DNA of 64,000 bases from Epiperipatus broadwayi (taxonomy: Eukaryota; Onychophora; Udeonychophora; Euonychophora; Peripatidae). The stretch spans positions 1,170,501 through 1,234,500 of the forward strand of contig JAQFVV010006452.1 of NCBI GenBank assembly GCA_028023455.1, in the 5' to 3' direction. The translations under genes were made by a program, and so were the position numbers. Below the pieces are notes generated by a model. The model searched no databases, was not told the origin of the DNA, and saw only the letters and a list, made by a program, of their open reading frames with translations. The number at the start of each line of letters is the position of its first letter. The first letter of the stretch is position 1. Shown here one piece after another: positions 47,945 through 62,775 of the stretch.

Positions 47945-48110
47945 TCAGCTTCACCTATTTATATAGAAAGTAGGTTGAAGTAAAGAAGGGTTTTCCTCTT
48001 TTCTTCCAAATCATAAGCTTGTGGTTAAGACCTGTAGAGGTCCCTACCTTTGCATTTTCAAGTGTACATTCTTGAGGTTTATTGCCTTAGTAAATATTAT
48101 TATTAACTAT
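47945..48110 (+). repeat. Element D fragment
   Basis: Collinear with the 36.05-36.2 kb copy: CTTCACCTATTTA, AAGTAGGTTGAAGTAAAGAA, AGACCTGTAGAGGTCCCTAC, then a diverged tail. No flanking duplication was identified. Confidence 0.7.
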
Positions 48111-48309
48111 TATAAATATTTGATTAATAAATCAGACTTAGGACATCACATGTGTAAATTGTTTTGTTTACTGTTTCTTCTGAAACAAATAATTGAAAAA
48201 GGTAGGATGATTTGTTGGACTATTTCCAACATTTATGAGTGAATGTTGAATATATAGAAAATTTTAAACTTTTCCAAATACAAACAACTTATTAGGAATA
48301 ATACACAAA

Positions 48310-48385
48310 TAGACAATACAGGTTACTAATTACACAATGTTTCGAGTAGTATTATTCTACACTCTTCTTCAGGTGTTGCTGTCCT
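48310..48385 (-). ncRNA. Hammerhead-like motif in element G
   Basis: On minus, CTGAAGA (48366-48372) is followed by a 22-base segment with inverse ends (GAG..UAG with CUA..CUC, positions 48344-48365) and GAAAC ending near 48339. A 3-pair helix III (ACA/UGU) and A17 can be drawn, but helix I does not pair at the cleavage site. It is a relic or a coincidental match to the wider repeat theme CTGAAGA..GAAAC. Confidence 0.4.
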
Positions 48386-48409
48386 ATATGCACAATGACA
48401 ATGTTCATT

Positions 48410-48485
48410 TAGAGGTTGAACTCGCACCTTTAGATTCTTGAATATTGAATTTAAGGCAAACACTCTACCAACTGAGCTATTCCGT
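48410..48485 (-). repeat. tRNA-like SINE head with A and B boxes
   Basis: On minus, the A box is TAGCTCAGTTGGTAGAGTG (48461-48479) and the B box GGTGCGAGTTCAACC (48414-48428). The spacing is close to that in a real tRNA. Acceptor-stem pairing is not convincing, so it is a tRNA-derived promoter rather than a tRNA gene. Confidence 0.7.
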
Positions 48486-48592
48486 TAAAATTTTCTATAC
48501 ATTCAACATTCACTCATAAATGATGGAAATAGTCCAACATATCACATCTTATATATACCATCATTACAAACCTTCAGACAGGTAGGATGATT

Positions 48593-49277
48593 ATCTTTTT
48601 TAAAAAAATAACATTATAATGGAATAAATAAATGATAATAATAATGCCATGTAACATGACTGCTGTAACTTGGAACTAAAGCCTGGCATTGAGAGCATAC
48701 ACAACCGGCAAACATTTATAATTTGGTAATGATAATGATTACTATGCAAGCAAGATATTTCATTTACAATGACATGAATGCCACTTTATTATCCACTTAT
48801 CGTAATCTCAAGGCCTGTGCATGTAACATGCTATGAATGTTTAAAGTTTTCTATCATAATTTTATTATATTAGTAACACAGTTAGCAGATAAAACAAACC
48901 CACTGTAATATCCATAACTGACAAATTTTGCATTAACTTCAAAGTAAAGTAAAGGGATAAATAAAATTTAGAGAACATGGTCACATGACAATTGATAATA
49001 ATACTAATTTTATTATACAAAATATATGACATAAGCTATAATTACAGCACTAAATAAATAATAATAAAACAACAAATTAATAATTATATAATCCTTCTCT
49101 ATTTTTAATAATAAATTTGATAATCTTAAAAAGTATACTTCACTTCTGTTATAAATGTAAATTATGTAATATTATAAAACAATTTTATTTCAAACCTTTT
49201 TATTAAAGTTAATTAATATATAATAATAATTGCAATAATCAAAACATTTATTTACTATTAAAGTCAAGAAATAAAGC
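48593..49277. other. AT-rich DNA, no gene seen
   Basis: Nothing supported. Confidence 0.4.
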
Positions 49278-49490
49278 AGGAAGTCATCATCATCATCAAC
49301 CATTATCAGTCCACTGCAGGATGAAGATCTCTCCAAGTTCAGACTATGTTCTCCGATCTTGAGCTTCTCTTCTCCACATCACCCCTACACACTTTCTTAT
49401 TTCATCCACCCATCTCACATGTGGTCTCTTTCTGGGTCTTTGACAATCTCTTGGAATCTAGTTTAAGGTTTCATTTATCCATCTATGATA
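49278..49490 (-). pseudogene. RTE-like LINE, 3' end fragment 3
   Basis: The minus strand shows the same C-terminal block as fragments 1 and 2 (RKRPHVRWVDEIRKCVG, EAQDRRT-type diverged segment, ETWRDLHPAVD-like in a shifted frame). It runs into the same TGATGATGATG tail (49285-49298 on plus). It is the most truncated of the three copies. Confidence 0.8.
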
Positions 49491-50584
49491 TAAAAAAGCA
49501 GAAGTATATCTCACTAAATATAAATAATATTTAACACTCCCACATATGATAAAGGTAAAATTTATACTTCTACCCTGATCTTAGTAATATGTATCAAAAT
49601 TTAATAACTATAATCATAATCATTTATTAAATATTTTAGGTGTTTATTATATAAATAAGAATAAAAATTTAACTAAAATAGTATATGTGTATCTCTACTT
49701 TATAATGTGACCACATATTTATATCTCAATCATTAATGAATACACATATTTTTAATTAATATTTATTAAATAAAATTATTATTGATATTATACTTTTATA
49801 TAGAATGATTTGGGAAATTATATTTTTTTATAAAGTAAGTAGAAAATAATATTCCGATTCATTATTCATTTAACGCAGTGATACAATATTAAATAATAAC
49901 TGTCAATTGACTTTGCTTATATCTTCAGGCCACCTGAATAATTCATATCACAGTTTAGCAATGTGATAATTGGGAAAAATTCTTATTATTATACATTAGC
50001 TTTAAATATCCAACTTTGTTTGTGAATAATAATTTTTATATATCCTTTTTGCTTCCTAGTTGATTGACAAATATTATAAATTGTAATGCAGCCATTAATT
50101 GTGAAGAGAGATTTGTATTACGCAATTCACTTATTTCATTCAATGTTTTCCGTCCTAGTTATTTTAAAATATAGTAGCAAATGTGGAATAAATCTCTTAC
50201 TTTATCCCTTATTGTTTTTAGAAATCCTTGTCTTTAATTTTTGATCCATTTAAAATGTATTATTATTATTCCACAGTGCAGTTTTGAAATCAGGAAATTT
50301 GAAAATATGTGTCACTAGATTCAATGTCTGCTTTCTCTCCTTATTTTATTAAAAATTTGTGTTCTTTTACTAATCAGGCAATTATTTCAAAAAACTTTTT
50401 ATTAATTTGACCATGTTCTGTTTAATGTTTTTTTAAACACACTCATTTTCATATATATATATATATAATTATAAAAAATAATATTTTATAAATGTCAATA
50501 AAAATAATGATTATTAATAAACATATTTATTTTTTTATTATTTATAAATTATAATGATAATAATTTTATACAAAATAATATTGA
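49491..50584. other. AT-rich DNA, no gene seen
   Basis: Nothing supported. A short TA tract lies near 50452-50467. Confidence 0.45.
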
Positions 50585-50589
50585 TGTAA

Positions 50590-50591
50590 TT

Positions 50592-50626
<35 letters not shown>

Positions 50627-50627
50627 T
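50590..50627. repeat. TTTA microsatellite
   Basis: About nine uninterrupted TTTA units. Confidence 0.95.
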
Positions 50628-50983
50628 GTGCACACACATCATATATTATCTAGGTTATTTATCCATAATAAATACACATTAAAACTATATTTGAAATAAA
50701 TATTTTAAATAACAACAACAATAATAGAGCTTCTCTTTTGATTTTTTTTAGCTTTCATGTGACCTTCCTAGTTATAGTATATATATATATATATTGTAAT
50801 GATATATATGATAGGGGTGAATATGGGGAGATGAGACACCATTATGGAAGTAAGGGTAAAATGTAAAGTAAATGTAATATGTGGTCAACATGGGGGCATT
50901 GGAAAATACATCATCCCTAAATATTACAAATATAAGAAGTATAAGAGACAACTGTGGACTAACAATATAAGAGTAGTTATAAT

Positions 50984-53949
<2,966 letters not shown>

Positions 53950-54315
53950 ATTAATTTTAAATATAATTGTTTATCTTTCAATATCTATAATTGAAAAACA
54001 ACTTTTCAATGAAAATAAAAAAATTTAAATAACTAAAACTCATTTTATAATTTGGGTGGCATCAAATGAATAAATAAAAAACCATGTTTCAAAACAAAAT
54101 TTTTGATTAATAAAAATTATTCAATATTACCAATTATTATTTATATAAAAAATTACCAACAAATCCTCTATAATTATATCTAGCAAATATAAAAATTTTA
54201 AACTAGCTAAAACTTTTTTATGATTTTGTAAGGAAAAACAATATAAAACAAAAAAAAATATGTTTCCTGAATCACAAAAAAATTTAATAACATTATTAAT
54301 TATTACCAATATTAC
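53950..54315. repeat. Diverged tandem duplication, about 180-bp period
   Basis: Two adjacent units share AAAAATTTAAA..AACTAAAACT, TTTATRATTTKG, AAACCATGTTTC-like and TTTAATAA..ATTATTCAATATTACC-like segments in order. Identity is modest and low complexity inflates it. Confidence 0.35.
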
Positions 54316-56215
54316 TTAAATTTTAAAACTCATCTATAAATTTAAATATAATGTGCACATTAAATTGCCTTTTTACCATTGATTTATTTTTCTTTGCAGT
54401 CCTTATTAAGCAGTTGTAAATTTCATTTTTTTCATGTGTTTTCTTTTTTAGATTTCTCCAATAACACCACTTGCAGAGTAATTTATACTGTTAATTTTTC
54501 ACCATTTTTTCATATAATATTTTTCAATATAACACACAGAAAGAATTCAACCATTTTTTTTCTAATAATTTTCCAAGTCAGGCTAATACATGGAGAAAGA
54601 AACACTCATGCTCATGGATAAAGACAAATATTGTTACAGATTACTTCAGGCTTTTCTTCCCTTTTACATTTTTCCAATGAATGTTATATTATAAGTAGAG
54701 AATGTTGAGCCTTTTTTTATTCACTAAGCACATGATTTTTTAATCTTTTTTTTGAAAACCATTTTTAACTTGTAGTACACTTTCCACAGCTAAACGTTTG
54801 CTTGTGTCTTCTTTAGCAGCTAAATCAGGGCTAACTCCTGCTACTGAGTTCATCAACAGTTTTGTCAAGAACTGATTCCTTCAACAGTTGAGTCAAGGTT
54901 AATTACCCCTTCTGACATTTTCAACAGCTGAGTTTACTTTTTTCATAAGATTATGAGGTCAAATGATTTACCCACACCCCTGTCATAGTTTTTGGAACAA
55001 TCCTGTGTTCATCCAATCACAGTATTGTCTCATATCTGACAAAATTTAACTCTGACCAATTGGGTTTGTTTTTACAATAGGTTCTTTTCTTCTTTAAAAT
55101 TAAAATTGCAAAACAAGGCAAAGGTAAAAAAAATTAAATTTCAATCAGAAGAAAAAATTCTCCAAAGTTTTTTCTTATATCAAAATAAAAACAAAATAAT
55201 CAGTTAATTGCAGTGACTTTATAAGCCTGGATTTTGTTGTAGTAAAAAGAAAAAAACTTTAATTAATTAAAACAATATTCAACAAAAATGTTAAAACATT
55301 ATTTTTTTTTCTTTTAAAAATCTTGCTAAATATAAAACATTACTTAATTTATCTTTTTCAAAAGTAAAAAATAAATATTGTTAAGTAATCTACTAATGAC
55401 ATTTTTTTCTTTTCAGTACTTTGTTTTATCAAAATTAAAATCAAAACTGGTAGGTAATTAAACTACTGAAGAACAAAAAAAAAATTATTTATTTGATTTT
55501 ATACTTTTCTCTTACCTTTACAACTACTTGATAAATTATTACATATTAAAAATATTTACATTATGTTTTAAAAAGTATTTGAAAATTCTCATTATCATTT
55601 GCTGAAAAAAATATTTACATAAATCAATACCCATTTTTTAAAAAAAAAATAGGAAAATTAAATAATATTCCTTCATTCTAACTTTGTGGCTGTGCTGATT
55701 TGCAATACTTGATATGTCCAGAGATGCCCATGGTCTACAATATTATAATATATATTAAACATGAAGAATTTTTTGAATAAAAATGTAAATGTATATTTCA
55801 GAGTTATTCAAAGTCTGGATTCAAATCCTCTTTAATTACATCTTCTTTAAAGTATATATACTACATTTGTACATAAATATTACATTTTGTTATTTATAAT
55901 ATTAGAATTATATTGACATTTCAACTGGATCTCATTTTCCACAATAAAAGTTATTAAAATGATGCTTGATTTTGGATATCGTTTATTACCTGGAAAAATA
56001 ATTGTAGATTCAGTCAAAATGTATATGTAATGTTTAATAATAAAAAATGTATACATAAACAAATCTAAATTAAATGCCTGTGTGTGTGTATATATATAAA
56101 TAGCAGATGATGTGACATACTCCAAACTCTGTTATTAAAAACAATTGATCTGCCCTCTACCTTCCATAATTTAACAAACTTTTTATTGTAAAAAAATATC
56201 TACTTCTTAGCTGTC
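54316..56215. other. AT-rich DNA, no gene seen
   Basis: The stretch 54780-55080 is less AT-biased and single-copy-looking (CAACAGTTGAGTCAAGG, CATCCAATCACAGTATTG), but no frame or motif identifies it. B-box-like TGGATTCAAATCCTC near 55817 is isolated. Confidence 0.4.
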
Positions 56216-56219
56216 CAAG

Positions 56220-56480
56220 ATTTTATTTTTTATGAGCCACAATAACCAGAGAAGTGGATGTTAAGTCTGATGAGATACTTGAGGCAAATTCATTTGAATT
56301 GACTGATATTTAAATTAATACAGCTGAACTATTTATTCTTATTTTAGAACTGTGCAAATGATTGCTCATTGTCATACTGTACCTATCTATAATTACATAT
56401 TTGACATTTAATAATTTGCAGACTATTAAAACAAATAGAAATGTATCTACTCTGTAAACTTAAATAGCTATTGTCTTTCT
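56220..56480. repeat. Dispersed repeat H, copy 1
   Basis: Collinear with 60095-60350 at roughly 80 percent by eye: TATGAGSCACARYAACCAGA, TCTGATGAGATACTT, TTTGAATTGACT and CAAATAGAAA occur in the same order. Despite the CTGATGA string there is no GAA strand or helix II, so it is not a hammerhead. Confidence 0.65.
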
Positions 56481-56574
56481 GTTTCATAAATTGCAATGTT
56501 TGTGTCTTTATTTCATGATAGGTTAATGTTCTACGATTTTTTTAATGATCCTAATAAAACTATTCTCTTACAAT

Positions 56575-57300
56575 AGAATAAACCTAGAAGATATTTAAAG
56601 TGATTTATAATAAAGTATTTTAGTTATTTATATATCTCTTGTTCACAGTACTTGTTTATAGAGTTCTTGTTCCTAAGCTAGAGTCATGCATAACATTTAG
56701 GTATATGGGTTAGGGGTTTGTGTTTATTGTTATAGACATCCAATGGATGGTGATTTCATTTCTTCTCTAGTCCTGGTTGGAAAAAAGGGATATTCTTTAA
56801 AGTCCATGCACTTCATTTCACTTTATGTATTATTTCTTTAAAAATTTAGTTTATAGATGACCAGTACATTAATGGTACTAAGTGGCCAGAGCATTGATGA
56901 TGATCAGGATACTTTTAGCATTTCAGCATTATTGTGGTATTTTCATGGAGTAGGACTTAAATATATGCATCCAGATAATCATGGTTTGTATTTCTATCCT
57001 AAGCTTGGCAGTGGCTAAATAATTAGTCTGGTCTATAGTGGACCACTTTCAAATACAGTCACAATATTGACTGTTGATTTATTTCTTATTGTTTATCATT
57101 CATAATGTTGAATGATTATTACTTTTTATAATGCTAGTGAACTAATAGTTTGTTCTGTGCTGATTTCTCGTGCTCATTTCTTTTATATTTAATTTTATGT
57201 TTTGTTTATTTTGGAATGATGCTGGTTTCCTATCTCCTCATAATTAATTTCTATTTTACATACTGTTTCAAATAGTACCCAATTGTGGAAGATTGTCACC
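56575..57300. repeat. Dispersed repeat A, copy 2
   Basis: Diverged copy of 11550-12370 in the same orientation. It lies 95 bases after repeat H copy 1 and ends just before a TA tract. The class is unknown. Confidence 0.6.
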
Positions 57301-57329
57301 TCACTTCTTTCTTATTAACCCCTATTTTC

Positions 57330-57332
<3 letters not shown>

Positions 57333-57394
<62 letters not shown>
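57333..57394. repeat. AT microsatellite
   Basis: About 31 AT units. The 66-codon frame across it is an artefact, although the unique sequence just after it (57395-57480) is less AT-rich. Confidence 0.95.
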
Positions 57395-57400
<6 letters not shown>

Positions 57401-58319
57401 GGAACCCACTACCCCAAAGTTGATGGTGCCAGATATATCAGAACCACTGGGTACACCATACGATGACACAAATATGGCTAAGTAGTTGGATGACTTGAAT
57501 GAAATGTGTCAACCAACCTACAAGTCATATTTTAAAATTTATGATTCAATGGCCCATTTGGGTGCATCAGCTGTTACTGAAATAGGAATGACATATAACA
57601 AAGGGAGCATATCTCACTACTATCAGAACTAAGCCTTCGAATAGGATGCTAAAGATGTCACAAGTCACATCTACTTTCAGTATACTAACCTATAATTTAC
57701 TTACAATATTTCAATGTAACTTAGACCAGTGCATATTCATTATATTTCCCTTTTTAGGCCCCATTACACCATAGAATTCAAACTCAGGGAGTTTTTGCAG
57801 TCAGCTCTCTTCAGGGATGGACTTACTCAATTATGAACCAAATATGCCTAATATAAGCATAAATATAGAAAAATACTGATGATGATCAATTATTTATAAA
57901 AGCAATACATAATGATGATTATGATCATCAAACCTTTAATGGTGTAAATTTATAATGATAATGTTAATGATCAAACATATAGTGGTATCAATGCACAGTG
58001 ATGATGGTGATGATCAAACAGAGATCAGATTGGTTTAAACAACTAAATTTATTAACAACATATATAATAAATATTTACAAACAAAAAATAATAAAATAAA
58101 TAAATATTCGGTTATCAAGAATGGTTTTTCTATCATCTTGATGGCTTTATACAACAGAAACAAAATAATTTGAAGTATATTATATGCAAAATTATATCAT
58201 ATGATTTCATTAAATATATACATAAAACAAAAAATCAAAATGAGAGTTCACTACTTCTAAAACTACTCCATTAATGTAATTACTAGAATGATATTTTTAG
58301 GCTAGGGTAAATACATTTA

Positions 58320-58323
<4 letters not shown>
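57395..58323. other. Mixed DNA, no gene seen
   Basis: The part 57395-57660 has near-balanced composition and a short open stretch reading EPTTPKLMVPDISEPLG before a stop. I cannot assign it; a retro-element gag start is possible. GATGAT-rich segments lie at 57870-58020. Confidence 0.3.

Positions 58324-58368
<45 letters not shown>
58324..58368. repeat. TA microsatellite
   Basis: About 22 TA units. Confidence 0.95.
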
Positions 58369-58371
<3 letters not shown>

Positions 58372-60000
58372 CACTCCCATCTATAAGTGTGTGTAAGTCC
58401 TAGTAAAAATTAATTAATGATAGATACAAAAAGAAAAAACATTTATTCAAGTGGGTTAATTGTGCACTCAGAAATAAAACAAAATTACAAGTAAATATTA
58501 TCAAAACGTATTAGTAGATTATCTACTCTTGTTGTCCTAAAGTTTGTCCTCAATGTTAAATATATAAAAACCTTACTTGAGATGAGGTGGCCTTGATGGA
58601 TCAATGTTGAATTTTCAGAGGAATCTGTAAATTTACTTTTATTAAAAAAAACTATACATATTAACTGACTATGATTCCTTTTTTTTTAAAATACATCAAC
58701 ATATGCTATTTATCCATCCACTGCTTCCACTTTTAAATTGCAGATGATCGAATTTGAAAAATGAATCTTGAATATGCAATAAAAAAAAATTACAATACAT
58801 AAACTTAAAAATAGCAATAATAAAGCAATAAAAAAAATCATGTGAATCAAAACAAAATATATTTATCTTGAGAAAAATAAGCATTCAGTCTACCGTTAAT
58901 TGTTAATATCCATGGCTAATGTTCCTGTTCACCAACTCTGTTGATATCTACATATCTCATGCTGCTTGGTTAAAAACCAACATATACAAATCATTTCTTT
59001 TGAACATATATAAATCCATAGAAGATTAATATACACCAGCGTTCCATAAAACAGATATCTTGATGGAAAATTTTATAATTTCATAATTCCATAATGACAT
59101 TGAAGCTAGCTTAGGAATGTTCCACAGCATTGACTTTTTTACCCCTCACACATTGTAACGACTATTTTATCAATCACTATTAATTATATTGTATTCCAAT
59201 AGCTATATGAAAATGGCTTGAATAAACAATTAATTTTCAATATTTTCATATTTCTTTTTTATTATTTCTACATAATAAATTCCAGTTTGCAGAATAAATT
59301 ATGTCATTAATTCATTCCTACTAATTATAAATTGAAGTTTAAATTTCCATTTTTCTTTTATCCAAAATAAAGATTTTATATTAACTTGAAAATACAGATA
59401 TGAAAATTACTGTTTTTAAATGCCAAATAGTTTTTTCTTTTTCTGTTTTTTTTTTACAAAAGAAAGAAAAACTTTACTTAACTGCTGTTGGTTCAATTGT
59501 CCATTTTTAAGTGAAGAATGTTACTTTGTCACTGTCAAGTGCTAGCTAAAAACCTATTGTTACAACTTAATAAAAAAAAAACATTATAAAATATTATTAT
59601 TATTATTATTTAATCTTCATTATTTTGACCTCATATCTATAAATTTTGACCTTTATCATGTCCATTTTACAAGTCAATTTATTAGTATTTTAGTTAATGA
59701 AATTAAATGAATACAAGAAAAACAATTAACTTCTACAAATAGACAAACATATTAATTTATATATATGTTTACATATGTATATACTTTCTGTATATAATGA
59801 ATTTGTTTGCTTTCTTATAATAGATATAAAAAAGAATTAATTTCTCAAACATATCAGTCTATATGTATGTTTATAAATGTATTAACTACATTTGTATAAG
59901 TAAGTATGTAGAATAATTTATTTGCTTACCACTTGGTCTGAATTCCAACATTGTGAAAGAAATTAGGGCAGGTGTGAAGGCTAGTTGTAAGCCATCTCTT

Positions 60001-60003
<3 letters not shown>
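58369..60003. other. AT-rich DNA, no gene seen
   Basis: Nothing supported. Confidence 0.45.
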
Positions 60004-60045
<42 letters not shown>

Positions 60046-60055
60046 TAACTTTATT

Positions 60056-60090
<35 letters not shown>
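60004..60090. repeat. Two TA microsatellites
   Basis: TA tracts at 60004-60043 and 60059-60090 with a 15-base AT-rich break. Confidence 0.95.
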
Positions 60091-60094
<4 letters not shown>

Positions 60095-60350
60095 CTTTTA
60101 TGAGGCACAGCAACCAGAGAAATGAATATTAAATCTGATGAGATACTTAAAGCAAATTTATTTGAATTGACTAGTATTTAAATTAACAAAGCAGAACTAT
60201 TTTTTCTTATTTTAAAACTGTGCAATTGAATGGTCATTGTGATACTGTCACTATCATTACATATTTTTACATTTAATAATTTGCAGAATTTTAAAACAAA
60301 TAGAAACATTTCTACTTTGTAAACTTAAATAATTATTGCCTTACATAAGT
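60095..60350. repeat. Dispersed repeat H, copy 2
   Basis: Collinear with 56220-56480 in the same orientation. It starts immediately after a TA tract; copy 1 starts next to no such tract. Confidence 0.65.
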
Positions 60351-62554
60351 TTGCTTCTCTTTCTGTTGTGGTTCAAGATAGTAAGAAGTGGACATTTTCC
60401 TACAAAAAATAGATTGAATCATAACAGCTAATAGGAAAGCTAATGGTTTATGTTGTCTGTGTTTGGACTACACTGATTTGATTGTTATATATAATTGGCA
60501 TTGTAATTATTTACATGCATTTATCATTTAATTAATGTATTATACATATGCATATATATTATAATCTTAAAAAAAAGAATGATATTTATAATAATAACCA
60601 CAATGTTTCTTCAATATAAAATATCTAAATCATCGAAATATAATAATTCCCAAAATAACAACAATGCATAAACTATGAGCTATGCTCAGAAGAATTTTAC
60701 CATAATTGTGTATGCTACAATAAAAAGAGTCATATGGATAAGAATAACAATAAATAAATATTATCAATATAATATGTAAGATTTAATAAATTTTAAAAGG
60801 AAAACTATCTTATTCAGTTATAAATTATAGGAATGCTCTTAATACTGAAAGCATACATTATACAGTTATTAGGTTATATTAAACTGTCTTTCACAACTGC
60901 CCTTCTCATTACAACATATCTAATAACTCTCATCTGCAACTCATTGCTATCATCAGATTCATATTTTAAATCTTTTGATAAAGAATATTAGGTTTCTTAT
61001 ATTTTGTGCCACCTTGTTTATTAAAATGATTTCTTTTGCAACATAATTTCTTTAGTATTCATTTATATTATATTGAAATGTCAGGATTCTTTAATTAAAT
61101 ATTTATAATATTAAAATTTACTCTTTTCTTTTATTTAAGAATTATTAAGCAATGAATAGAATCCTAATAGAAATATGAAGAGTCATACTCTTAGCCATAA
61201 GATAATGTCTACCTAACTAACAATAATAATTATAAATTTAAAAGAAAATATTTTAATTAAAATCAAATACATGAAAAACTTTTAATTCAGAATAAAAGCA
61301 AAATACCAGGATTGCATTTAGACATATTGAGTGGATAAAGAATTTTATGATCACTCAGTATATCCTACTAATAACTCTTACTAAATCTTTCTCTATAAAT
61401 TTAAGATAAATAGTTTAATCATTTAAACATATGGTATATAATCAACTGTAATCTTCTGGATAAAGTAAAGAATAATGTTATCACTAAAGCAGTCTTCTTT
61501 TAATAAATCCAATTGGTTAAATTAAACATTTAAATTTAAGAAAATGAATAAATAATTTATTACTTAGATGCTTTCTTCAGATCTACAGATCATTTAAACA
61601 ATGTGATTATTATATTCAAGTTTGTGTGCCTGTACTTTTAATGGTCAACATAAATATAATTGTATAAGGTTTTATGAATTCAAGATCTCTGGATATGTGT
61701 TAATAATGATATTAATAATATAAGACATACTTAACAATAAAAACATTTGTTTTGACAATAGATCCAATTAAATAAATAGCAATTTTACTTACACTATTTC
61801 AAAGCAAACTATTCAGACACTATGCTATGCAATTCATGGCAGAGAAGAAATACTTTTAAAGTTTGAAGATGATAATAAAAATAAATTTATAGATTAAAAG
61901 ATAATTGACTATTATTAACTTTGTCTAACTAATGAAATTTTTTCTTAATATTAGGTTTATCACAAGAAGTTCTACATGCTTCCATAACAGTCATAGTAGT
62001 ATGTTGTTCCAACATTGAGTATATTTAAATACTAATCATGTCTTACCTATCCAGAGATGAAATAAATGCTAGAAGTGATATATATTACTTATTGATGCCC
62101 AAAAATACAATTTTAATTTTTAAATAAATATTTATCAGTTTTTCATCCTTCAATACTGGAAAAGCACAGCAAAATAGACCTGCACATCAAATCCATCAAT
62201 AACCTACACACAGAGTATTCAAGTGTGCAACAGAAGAAATGATAACATTCCTCAGAACCGACAATATCAATTGCCAAAAATAAAGTCATGGTAGTTCACC
62301 ACACATGGCTTTATACAAAGTACACAGGATATAATCCATCCAGGAGGTAAAGATAAGGCAATGAATTTAAATGACGGCATGAACTTAAAGGGAGCACTTA
62401 CATTTTGAGGTCAAAAATTATGCTAGGACTATGTCTCTGAACATGAGGAAAATGAACCATCAAAATATATTAGGAACAATAAAAGTGGCCTTAACTAAAG
62501 CATGTATGCTAAAAAATAAGACATAAATGGTATAACTCATGGAATATATAATAA
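60351..62554. other. AT-rich DNA, no gene seen
   Basis: Nothing supported. Confidence 0.45.
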
Positions 62555-62775
62555 AAGAGAGGCAGCTAAAATCTCTTTATAAAATATATGCTAGCAAAAC
62601 ATCCACAAGATAGATACACAGCTATGATCTCTTGGAAAATTTAATAATAAAATAAATATCCACAAGAGAGACATAACTATAATCTTTTGGATAATATAAT
62701 GGCAAGATAAGCATGTACAGTAAGTATCTATAAGAGAGAGACAAAGCTATCATCTCTTAAACCAATATTATAATA
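62555..62775. repeat. Diverged tandem repeat, about 60-68 bp period
   Basis: Three to four units share ATCYAYAAGAKAGAYA, CWATSATCTCTTGGA-like and an AT-rich spacer, at about 62560, 62610, 62660 and 62728. Units differ at many sites. Confidence 0.55.

Larger units (their letters stand above)
48200..48592 (-). mobile_element. Inverted element G with tRNA-type promoter, hammerhead-like motif and perfect 13-bp target duplication
   Basis: The direct repeat AGGTAGGATGATT is at 48200-48212 and 48580-48592. Inverse arms of about 53 bases (48213-48267 and 48486-48539) enclose a unit that, on minus, reads tRNA-like head then hammerhead-like segment. A 40-base extension (48540-48579) lies on the right only, the same length as in the 18.2 kb element. 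It therefore combines a polymerase III type promoter with the architecture of the hammerhead elements. The nearest known parallel is the schistosome SINE-like Sm-alpha family, which also joins a polymerase III promoter to a hammerhead. Confidence 0.75.

Noticed and set aside
56257-56275. CTGATGAGATACTT string in repeat H (also near 60135)
   Set aside because: No helix II, no GAA strand and no cleavage site follow, so it is not a hammerhead.
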